Of a stretch of 64,000 bases of DNA, positions 47,000 through 54,238 are shown piece after piece. Below the pieces are notes generated by a model. That model was given only the letters and a program-made list of their open reading frames with translations, did not search any database and was not told the origin of the DNA. Within the stretch, counting starts at the first letter, position 1. The number at the start of each line of letters is the position of its first letter. Origin of the DNA: Undibacterium sp. (GTDB lineage Bacteria > Pseudomonadota > Gammaproteobacteria > Burkholderiales > Burkholderiaceae_D); the NCBI GenBank assembly GCA_030645915.1, contig JAUSNO010000038.1, positions 1 to 64,000 on the forward strand. The letters are read 5' to 3'. The translations under genes and the position numbers were made by a program.

Positions 47000-47656
47000 T
47001 CAATATGGCAGGATAAAAATTTTGTCATCCACTTTTTTGACGCCGGGTGCCGACCATGCTGCACGTTCTGCTTCCTTGCGTTCAAACCAGGTATGTACCG
47101 ACCCCTTTAGAATGACTTCACCATCATGGCTTTCGACAATGATACGATTAGCGTCTATTTCGGCACTGCGTTTGAGCGCTTCTTCTATTTTTCGTTTGAT
47201 TTCTAAAGGGGAAACTTTGGGTTTGACTACGATATTATTGGTCACTCCATTAATGCCTTTTAGGTGACGTACAGCGTCTTCAGCGCGCTCTTTTAAATAT
47301 TGCCATTCCGTACTGCCTTCGATTGTAAGCCAAGCGTCACGAACAATAACTTTAACGTTTTCATGAAGAGTAGGTAGTTGAATTTTGAGTGCCGTTACTG
47401 CATCTCGTGCAATTTCTGGATCAGATTTTTTATCCACATGTGGTACGCGTACTTCAAGATCATTCGCTATGCCGACAACGCCAGCAATGCGCTTTACATC
47501 AGATTCCGCCTGTGATTTTTGTGCGTAACTCGGTACATATCCGGCCAGATCGACGACACCGTTTTTCACTGCTATCGCAATATCTGTCGTATTAATATCT
47601 GGATCCCATTGCAATTCAGCTTCGACATTTTTTTTAATTTCTCTATCGGATATCAT
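47000..47656 (-). CDS. Triple BON domain protein (copy 2)
   Basis: 218 residues, three BON domains aligned without gaps to copy 1 (identical GSVHTWFERKEAERAAW near the C-terminus). Copy 1 and copy 2 arose by duplication, with the DUF5335 gene now between them. GGAGG precedes the ATG. An FNR-type box lies 152 bp upstream and may drive the three-gene operon. Confidence 0.9.
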   Translation of the reverse strand: MISDREIKKNVEAELQWDPDINTTDIAIAVKNGVVDLAGYVPSYAQKSQAESDVKRIAGVVGIANDLEVRVPHVDKKSDPEIARDAVTALKIQLPTLHENVKVIVRDAWLTIEGSTEWQYLKERAEDAVRHLKGINGVTNNIVVKPKVSPLEIKRKIEEALKRSAEIDANRIIVESHDGEVILKGSVHTWFERKEAERAAWSAPGVKKVDDKIFILPY

Positions 47657-47807
47657 GAAAATACCTCCAAAATTAGAATGAAAAACAATATAAAAACAAA
47701 TTTTCCCGAACGTGAAGAGTGATTAAATAATGGACGTACTGTAAATATTAGACACGTCGTCATATTCACTATGAAGGTCATTTTGAATCGATGATATGAC
47801 ATCGCCG

Positions 47808-47821
47808 TTGACAATTCTCAA
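47808..47821. promoter_or_regulatory. FNR-type box before the BON operon
   Basis: TTGACAATTCTCAA keeps the TTGA-N6-TCAA core (one half-site ends in C where R is expected). It lies in the 497-bp divergent gap between BON copy 2 and the kinase gene. Confidence 0.5.
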
Positions 47822-47953
47822 TTTACTTCTATGTCTGGTGCTCATCAATACGCACTTTAATTGTTGCCGCGGCGAGAAATACGGATGAAGAAATGTTTGT
47901 AGTTTTATTTGATAATTCGCAATTCAATTTGTGCAATGATCAATATAGTGAAG

Positions 47954-48138
47954 TTGTACTTTGTCTAAACCGCTGCGGCAGATTAACGAAGTACAAAGCT
48001 GGAAAGTTTAAGAAATTAAACTGAGTCTTAGTGTTCGACATTAAGACGGATGAGAACGATTCCAGACGTATCAGTTTGACAAACTGAAATGGGATTCTCG
48101 CCACCACCGCCAGCCTCAACAGCTGGCGGGTCTCTTTT
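47954..48138 (+). ncRNA. Candidate structured RNA with terminal hairpin, unknown family
   Basis: Five consecutive stems: 47954-47964/47986-47996 (11 bp, one wobble); 48005-48011/48016-48022 (7 bp, GAAA tetraloop); 48025-48034/48038-48047 (10 bp, loop TCG); 48071-48077/48081-48087 (7 bp), enclosed by 48052-48056/48095-48099; and 48107-48114/48122-48129 (8 GC-rich bp), followed by TCTCTTTT like a terminator. TATAGT at 47944-47949 is placed for a start near the first stem; the -35 is weak. It could be a trans-acting RNA or the leader of the kinase gene, whose ATG is 15 bp further on. I recognise no known family. Confidence 0.45.
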
Positions 48139-48153
48139 GAGGCCGCCTTGTCT

Positions 48154-49206
48154 ATGCCCGACATCTCTGATATTGATGCAAAGCTGGAATTTTTACAGGG
48201 CGCCGAGGCCTACGGAGATAAGCAACAATCTCCAGAATGTATAGAAACCCATATGTCATGGGTGTTCCTAGTTGGTGACCAAGTATTTAAACTTAAAAAA
48301 TCCGTACGTTTTTCTTATCTTGATTTCACTACTCTCAAGGCGCGTGAATTCTATTGTCGAGAAGAGTTAAGGCTGAATGCACGACTTGCGCCAGGTGTTT
48401 ATCTCGGCTTGATTGCTCTGGTGAAGTGCAGTGGACGCTTTGCCTTGTTGCCGGAGTCAGACTTGACGATCGATGTAGAGATTATTGATTGGCTCGTGCT
48501 AATGCGACGTTTGCCAGCTTCTCGTATGCTTCATCGCCTTATTTCAGATAGTTGCATTTCACATCAGGATATCGATGCGCTAGTCAATGTTTTATGCAGA
48601 TTTTATCAACAAGCAAATCAAGTTCATCTTAGTTCTAATGAATTTTCGATGCGATATCATCGGTCGATACTAGTAATAAGCGATGTATTGCTGTTGCCGC
48701 AGTTTCAGTTGCAGCTGCCTGACGCCGCCATTGCCATCGACAAGCTTGGCACAATTTTTACACAAGCTGTCGCTTTGCTTCAATATCGTGCATCCCATCA
48801 ACACGTGCTGGAGGGGCATGGCGATCTGCGTCCCGAGCATGTATGTTTAATGCCATCGCCGTTAGTCATTGATTGCATTGAGTTTGATCCTCAATTGCGT
48901 GAGGTTGATCCTTTCGATGAAATTTCTTTTTTGAGTCTTGAATGCGAGATGGCAGGCGCAAGCTGGATCGGTCCGTATTTCATGAGTGCATGCATGAATA
49001 CGCTCAATGACCGCCCCTCTCAAGCGTTGTTGCACTTTTATACTGCACACAAGGCGATGTTGCGTGCACGTTTTTCCATAGCGCATTTATTGGATACGCA
49101 TCCACGCGCACCTGAAAAATGGCCTATGTTGGCGCAGCGATATATCGCGCGTGCGCTGGTGGCAATAGACGACTTCAGCGCAGCCACGTTGCGTGACTTA
49201 ACTTGA
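48154..49206 (+). CDS. Aminoglycoside phosphotransferase-like kinase (COG2187 type)
   Basis: 350 residues with a protein-kinase-like fold: VFKLKKSVRFSYLDF (nucleotide-binding Lys region), HGDLRPEHVCLM (catalytic loop with Asp) and IDCIEFDPQLREVDPFDE (metal-binding Asp). This subgroup lacks a known substrate; an antibiotic is unlikely. ATG 48154 is preferred over a TTG two codons earlier, with GAGG 11 bp upstream. Its 3' end overlaps the convergent PRPP synthetase paralogue by 32 bp. Confidence 0.85.
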   Translation: MPDISDIDAKLEFLQGAEAYGDKQQSPECIETHMSWVFLVGDQVFKLKKSVRFSYLDFTTLKAREFYCREELRLNARLAPGVYLGLIALVKCSGRFALLPESDLTIDVEIIDWLVLMRRLPASRMLHRLISDSCISHQDIDALVNVLCRFYQQANQVHLSSNEFSMRYHRSILVISDVLLLPQFQLQLPDAAIAIDKLGTIFTQAVALLQYRASHQHVLEGHGDLRPEHVCLMPSPLVIDCIEFDPQLREVDPFDEISFLSLECEMAGASWIGPYFMSACMNTLNDRPSQALLHFYTAHKAMLRARFSIAHLLDTHPRAPEKWPMLAQRYIARALVAIDDFSAATLRDLT

Positions 49207-50134
49207 TTGCGTGTGCAAATAAGGGCGCAGCTGATGCAATGCATAACTTGTCGCGCAGCACTGCATCAGCGGCCAGACGAAATGGTGGAACGCTGTCGGT
49301 GACGATAATTTTGGCGATATTGTCACTAGTTAGAATCTCGCTAGCAGGATCAATGAACAAGCCGTGGGCAGCGCATGCAATTACCTGACGCGCACCTGCT
49401 GCAAGTAGTGCCTTTGCTGCGCGGTTCATCGTTTCACCACTGGCGATCAGATCATCGAACAACAACACGCTCATACCGTTGACATCTCCCGCTACTAGAT
49501 TTTCACTGCTAACTATACCTGCACTGCGGCGCTTATCCACCATGGCGAAACCGACAGGCCGTTTCAGCGTGGTTTCAAGCGATTCACGCCATTGTTGCGC
49601 CCGTTTGACTCCGCCAGGATCAGGCGATGCAATTGCCAGTGCATCGGTGCCCGCGAGCTCAAGCACCAGAGCGTCGAAGATAGGGTGCACATCAAGATGC
49701 ATCATCTGGCATCGAAATGCATTCTGCAACGCAGCAACGTTATGCGCCTCAAGTACGATCATTTGTGCGGTGCCCAAAGACTCAAACATCTGCGCCACAT
49801 AACGTAAGTTGACAGGATCAAACATTTTCGTTTGTCTATCTTTGCGTGCGTAGGCAAGGTATGGCACTACTGCAGTTACGCGCGCTGCACCATGTTCTCG
49901 CAAGGTAGAGATAAACATCAGCAGGCGACATAGTTTATCGTGTGGACTGTGGAGCGAATCGCCATGCAAGCTGTAAATGACGTAGACGTCAGCGCCACGC
50001 GGATCAAGCAAAGGCCGTAGCTTACATTCACCATCCTCAAAATGGCGGTCCTCATGTGAGGCTATGGGCAGCCCCAAACTGGCTGCAAGTGCCTTTGCCA
50101 AAATCGAATCCGAGTCCAGGGAATAGAGTTGCAT
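49175..50134 (-). CDS. Ribose-phosphate pyrophosphokinase paralogue
   Basis: 319 residues of Prs type: DRHFEDGECKLRP near the start, VPYLAYARKDRQTK (ATP loop), SPDPGGVKRAQQW and the PRPP loop LLFDDLIASGETM. Several canonical positions differ: the TGGT of the PRPP loop is SGET, and the metal-site DLHA is LEAH. So it is a divergent copy rather than the housekeeping enzyme. It would supply PRPP from ribose 5-phosphate and ATP, perhaps for the orphan phosphoribosyltransferase of the island. Confidence 0.9.
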   Translation of the reverse strand: MQLYSLDSDSILAKALAASLGLPIASHEDRHFEDGECKLRPLLDPRGADVYVIYSLHGDSLHSPHDKLCRLLMFISTLREHGAARVTAVVPYLAYARKDRQTKMFDPVNLRYVAQMFESLGTAQMIVLEAHNVAALQNAFRCQMMHLDVHPIFDALVLELAGTDALAIASPDPGGVKRAQQWRESLETTLKRPVGFAMVDKRRSAGIVSSENLVAGDVNGMSVLLFDDLIASGETMNRAAKALLAAGARQVIACAAHGLFIDPASEILTSDNIAKIIVTDSVPPFRLAADAVLRDKLCIASAAPLFAHAIKLSHATWLR

Positions 50135-50506
50135 TATTCAATATTCGACTATGTCTGCATATATCTATCAGGCATTGCCATATGGTTGGTACATTCAGAC
50201 AGCTATTTTCAAGCGACCTGCTAAATACTGAGTTGCGAAAGCTCAAGGAACGTCGCTGAAAATTAGATTCACTAATGTTGTCCTGATTATTTTATTGAAA
50301 ACGATCTTTTCATTTTTAATGATTTCGTGAAGCGTTTTCTCGGAAAAATATGGCTGTTGCTATTTTTGCGATTTATCAAATGTAGAAATAGTTGCCGCAT
50401 CTATTCTTAATTCACTATCTGGCCTGTACTTAAAAAGTGTCAGGCATGGGATTGAGTAGGCAACTCTGCTATTTCATAATGCGCAGGTTAAAGAAGGAAA
50501 TAATTG
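50135..50506. promoter_or_regulatory. 372-bp divergent gap upstream of hsp20-lon
   Basis: Contains TTGCGATTTATCAA (50366-50379), an FNR-like site with a damaged left half, and a CCATATGG palindrome. No sigma-32 promoter was recognised. Nothing coding. Confidence 0.3.
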
Positions 50507-50911
50507 ATGTTATATCTCAACCCCAGAGTAAGGATGCTGGCTGAAGCGATTGACCTGTTCGAAAGTGCAGATCGTCTTCAACGTCAATTCTTTCGACTCG
50601 GAAAAACGGAAGATGTACCGAGTTGGGAGCCACCTATCGATATGTACGGAAATGATGAAGAGTTGTTTTTATTAGTAGCGTTTCCTGGCGTCGCGCCGGA
50701 TAGTTTACATGTTTCGCTTGAGGAGGCTTGCGTCAGTGTTCGAGGCGAAAGGGTAATTGGTCGACATGTTGGTTCGGGAAATATTTTATGTTTGGAAATT
50801 CCCTATGGCCGCTTTGAACGCCGCATCGCGTTACCAATCGGTAATTATCGTATGGTTGCCATGCAATTGGAAAATGGCTGCCTGCGTCTTCATCTTGGAC
50901 GAATTAAATGA
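50507..50911 (+). CDS. Small heat-shock protein, Hsp20/alpha-crystallin family
   Basis: 134 residues: N-terminal arm (1-40) and alpha-crystallin domain (about 42-134; PPIDMYGNDEELFLLVAFPG, VSVRGER, IPYGRFERRIALP). The protein ends LRLHLGRIK, right at the last domain strand, without the C-terminal extension carrying the I-x-I assembly motif. ATG 50507 has AAGAAGGA eight bases upstream. Its stop overlaps the lon start by 4 bp (ATGA), so holdase and protease are translationally coupled. Confidence 0.92.
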   Translation: MLYLNPRVRMLAEAIDLFESADRLQRQFFRLGKTEDVPSWEPPIDMYGNDEELFLLVAFPGVAPDSLHVSLEEACVSVRGERVIGRHVGSGNILCLEIPYGRFERRIALPIGNYRMVAMQLENGCLRLHLGRIK

Positions 50912-53337
50912 ATCAGATCTCTTTGCTGGAAGATGAAAATGCGGATCCTGAAAAAGCTAAGGCTGACGCAGAAGCGGATAGTATGAGTTCTGCTTCGCTG
51001 AAAAAAATTCCTGAAAATACGATGGTGATAGTGCCGGTACGAAATATGGTGTTATTTCCGGGTTTATTAGTGCCGATCGCGATCGGTCGTAAAAGTTCAA
51101 TTGCAGCAGCTCAATACGCGGTGAAGGCAGAGCTTCCAATTGGTATTGTGATGCAAAAAAATCCGTTGGCAGATGCCCCTGGTCCCGACGATTTGTCGAC
51201 GATGGGTACTGTCGCTTCAATACTGCGCTACGTTACAACACCGGAAGGCACTCATCACATCATATGTCAAGGTCAGCAAAGATTTCGCGTGGTCGGTTAC
51301 GTTGACGGTTTTCCTTTTATCGTGGCAAAAATAGAGATTGTTGTAGAGCCATCAAACACGCATGATAAGGAAGTGGAGGCATTGTTCATTCATCTCAAGG
51401 AACGGGCAATGGAGGTGTTGCAGTTAATGCCGCAAGCTCCCCAGGAAATGGTTAATGCTGTAGAGAGTATAGATTCCGCCGGTATACTTGCCGACTTGGT
51501 TGCCGGCTATATGGATATTGATGCCTCTGAAAAACAGGAATTGCTTGAGGATGTGGATTTGCGCAGTCGTCTAGAGCGGTTGTTGAAACTAGTGATACAT
51601 AAAATTGATGTAATGAAAATTTCGCGCCAGATTGATAGCCGTACCAAAGCGAGCATGTCTAAGCGAGAACGAGAGTATGTACTGCGTGAGCAGATGAAAT
51701 CGATTCAAAAGGAACTTGGTGAAGGGGGAGAGGGAAATAGTGCTGAAATGGCTGAATTGCGCAAGCAAATCGCCGAGGCACAAATGCCTGAGGAAGTTGC
51801 CAAACAGGCTGAAAAAGAACTGGCACGACTAGAGCGTATGTCAGACAGTTCTGCGGAATATTCGATGGTGCGTACGTATCTTGATTGGTTGGTTGAGTTG
51901 CCATGGAAGACGCCTGAGCCTGATGTGATTGATGTTGCGGAAGCTCGAGGTATTTTGAATGCAGATCATTTTGGACTCGAACTGGTCAAGAAACGTATTC
52001 TTGAGTTTCTTGCCGTACGTAAGCTAAACCCCGGTGGCCATGGTCCGATTCTTTGCCTGGTAGGACCACCAGGGGTGGGGAAAACCTCACTCGGGCAGTC
52101 GATAGCCAAAGCGTTGGGCCGTAAGTTTGTGCGTGTTTCACTAGGCGGCGTGCATGATGAGGCGGAGATGCGCGGACACAGGCGCACCTATATTGGCGCC
52201 TTACCCGGAAAAATTATTCAAGCACTAAAAAAAGCTGGCACTCGCGGTTGTGTGATGATGCTTGACGAAATCGATAAACTTGGTAGTGGCAGCCATGGCG
52301 ATCCATCCGCAGCTTTGCTAGAGGTGCTTGATCCGGAACAGAATTGTAATTTTCAGGATAACTATCTGTCCGTTCCTTACGATTTGTCGCAAGTTCTCTT
52401 TATTGCGACGGCCAATGTGCTTGACCCGATTCCCGGCCCATTACGTGACCGTATGGAGGTGCTGCAATTAGCTGGTTATACGCAAGAGGAAAAACGTGAG
52501 ATCGCACGTAAATATCTGGTGGCCCGGCAAATTAGCGAAAGTGGCTTGAAGCAGACTCAGATTGAAATTGATGATGATGCGCTCGCCGCTATTATTCGTG
52601 ACTACACGCGTGAAGCCGGCGTACGTAATCTGGAACGACAAATAGGCACTATTTGTCGTCGTGTCGCGGTTCGCATTGCAGAAGGAGACGTGGCGAGGGT
52701 ACTCGTTGCTGAGACTGATTTAGCAAAGATTCTTGGTCCTGCGAAATTCGAGAATGAGGTTGCGTTACGGTCAGGCTTGCCAGGTGTCGCGACAGGTTTG
52801 GCATGGACTCCTGTTGGCGGAGATATTCTCTTTATTGAAGCTAGTCGTACGATAGGCAACGGTCGACTTATCCTTACAGGACAACTCGGCGATGTAATGA
52901 AAGAATCAGCGCAGGCGGCCTTGACGCTGGTGAAATCCAAGGCTGCCGAGTTTGAATTAGATACCGGTATTTTTGAAAAATCAGATGTGCATATACATGT
53001 TCCAGCTGGCGCCATTCCAAAAGATGGGCCGAGCGCTGGCGTTGCGATGTTCATTGCGTTGGCTTCGCTTTTTGTTGATAAACCTGTGCGAAATGATATC
53101 GCGATGACAGGAGAAATCAGTTTGCGGGGATTAGTCCTTCCAGTCGGAGGAATCAAGGAGAAAGTGCTCGCCGCAGTGGCAGCAGGAATAAAAATGGTGA
53201 TGTTGCCAGAACGCAATAAAAATGATTTGGAGGATATTCCTTCATCTGCGAAACAGCATATAGAGTTCACTTTCATCGAAAATGTTGAGCAAGCTGCACG
53301 TGTAGCAATTGTGCAAAATAAAATTACAAAGAATTAA
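50908..53337 (+). CDS. lon: ATP-dependent protease Lon
   Basis: 809 residues: LonN substrate domain (about 20-215; VVPVRNMVLFPG), helical linker, AAA+ module (Walker A GPPGVGKTS near 393, Walker B MMLDEIDKL) and protease domain with the Ser-Lys dyad in PKDGPSAGVAM (about 708-718) and GGIKEKVLAA. All catalytic residues are intact. It lies in the stress island next to hsp20, away from the usual clpX-lon order, so this may be a second lon copy. Confidence 0.95.
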   Translation: MNQISLLEDENADPEKAKADAEADSMSSASLKKIPENTMVIVPVRNMVLFPGLLVPIAIGRKSSIAAAQYAVKAELPIGIVMQKNPLADAPGPDDLSTMGTVASILRYVTTPEGTHHIICQGQQRFRVVGYVDGFPFIVAKIEIVVEPSNTHDKEVEALFIHLKERAMEVLQLMPQAPQEMVNAVESIDSAGILADLVAGYMDIDASEKQELLEDVDLRSRLERLLKLVIHKIDVMKISRQIDSRTKASMSKREREYVLREQMKSIQKELGEGGEGNSAEMAELRKQIAEAQMPEEVAKQAEKELARLERMSDSSAEYSMVRTYLDWLVELPWKTPEPDVIDVAEARGILNADHFGLELVKKRILEFLAVRKLNPGGHGPILCLVGPPGVGKTSLGQSIAKALGRKFVRVSLGGVHDEAEMRGHRRTYIGALPGKIIQALKKAGTRGCVMMLDEIDKLGSGSHGDPSAALLEVLDPEQNCNFQDNYLSVPYDLSQVLFIATANVLDPIPGPLRDRMEVLQLAGYTQEEKREIARKYLVARQISESGLKQTQIEIDDDALAAIIRDYTREAGVRNLERQIGTICRRVAVRIAEGDVARVLVAETDLAKILGPAKFENEVALRSGLPGVATGLAWTPVGGDILFIEASRTIGNGRLILTGQLGDVMKESAQAALTLVKSKAAEFELDTGIFEKSDVHIHVPAGAIPKDGPSAGVAMFIALASLFVDKPVRNDIAMTGEISLRGLVLPVGGIKEKVLAAVAAGIKMVMLPERNKNDLEDIPSSAKQHIEFTFIENVEQAARVAIVQNKITKN

Positions 53338-53534
53338 TCGTATGATTTTTTGGTACAAAAAACATCAGGCCAGAGATATATCAAAGACCTGTAATTTCTT
53401 AAGATTAAATGTATAAACCGAGTAGTAAAATAAAAATGGGTATGAGTTAGAAATAGTATTGTTCTCGTTATTTAACGAAAGTGTGAAAATACCAAAGTAT
53501 GAATTAAGTATGGTTCATCCTTGATTAACTTGAA

Positions 53535-53546
53535 ATCACATGTGAT
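53535..53546. promoter_or_regulatory. Perfect palindrome ATCACATGTGAT
   Basis: A 12-bp perfect palindrome 15 bp before the start of the 70-residue protein, in the 224-bp gap after lon. It could be an operator overlapping the start of that transcript. The rest of the gap is A/T-rich and without clear signals. Confidence 0.3.
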
Positions 53547-53561
53547 ATCAGAGAGTCAGAT

Positions 53562-53774
53562 ATGGAAAAGTCAGAATCGGAAGAGCAATTGACTCAGTTC
53601 GTTGAAGAGCTAAGTGCCACCTTGTTTGAGTTACGTGATGCGCTTTATGGACTGTCATTAGCGATAAAGGATTGGCAGTTTGAAAATGATATTGAGAAGC
53701 GAAAAACAGCTGAGATTATAGTAAATCAATTGCTTCAACGCATTACATTCGATCAGAACCGTAGCACATCCTGA
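53562..53774 (+). CDS. Small acidic helical protein
   Basis: 70 residues, predicted mostly helical (FVEELSATLFELRDALYGLSLAIKD split by a short break), with heptad-like leucines that suggest a coiled coil. No family recognised. GAGAG lies about ten bases before the ATG. It is isolated between lon and a convergent BON gene. Confidence 0.55.
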   Translation: MEKSESEEQLTQFVEELSATLFELRDALYGLSLAIKDWQFENDIEKRKTAEIIVNQLLQRITFDQNRSTS

Positions 53775-53793
53775 TAATGAATATTTCTATAAA

Positions 53794-53811
53794 GCGAGCC
53801 TGACGGCTCGC
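53794..53811 (-). terminator. Hairpin between the small acidic gene and the single-BON gene
   Basis: GCGAGCC-TGAC-GGCTCGC is a perfect 7-bp GC-rich stem. On the minus strand it is followed by TTTATAG, so it mainly suits the BON gene; on the plus strand only a short A-rich stretch follows. Confidence 0.65.
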
Positions 53812-53848
53812 AGTCCATTAAAAAACTAATGACATTAAAATATTCTGA

Positions 53849-54094
53849 CTACCACTCCAGGTGATGTTTCTTTGAAGTATGGTGACGTGGAGTAATATTT
53901 ATTTCCAGACCTCGCATGCCATGTACGCGCCTGGCAGTTCGTTCCACCTGAAATCTGAGTTGATTCGTATCGACTTCTCCGTTCAATTTCACCATTCCAT
54001 CGTCAACCCGGACATCAATTTCAGATGCATTGATGGATGGAATGGCGTCAAGTCTTTCAATCAAATCAGCCTTTAATTCGTCATCTGTTTTCAT
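53849..54094 (-). CDS. Single BON domain protein
   Basis: 81 residues forming one BON domain (DELKADLIERLDAIPSINAS, VDDGMVKLNGEVDTNQLRF, GMRGLEINITPRH). No signal peptide. It begins 144 bp downstream of the large glucan synthase stop on the same strand and may share its transcript. Confidence 0.85.
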   Translation of the reverse strand: MKTDDELKADLIERLDAIPSINASEIDVRVDDGMVKLNGEVDTNQLRFQVERTARRVHGMRGLEINITPRHHTSKKHHLEW

Positions 54095-54238
54095 GATTAT
54101 GTTTCCTTTTATAAATGGCTGGCACCATTAATCTGCATGTCATTCGGATACCGAAAACCACTTTAAAAGGAACAGATATTTTTCTATTGAGATTTCGCAA
54201 ACCAAAATCAGGTCATCACTCATTAACTTAATAGGAGA

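Noticed and set aside
48091-48114. CCACCACC stretch as the 3' end of a tRNA or tmRNA (island attachment site)
   Set aside because: No T-arm consensus and no acceptor stem partner upstream could be found.
47940-48164. 74-codon minus-strand frame across the hairpin region
   Set aside because: Its codons are dictated by the stems of the candidate RNA; no ribosome site and no known domain.
52602-53276. 224-codon frame antisense to lon
   Set aside because: Shadow of the conserved Lon protease domain with biased composition; no start signal.
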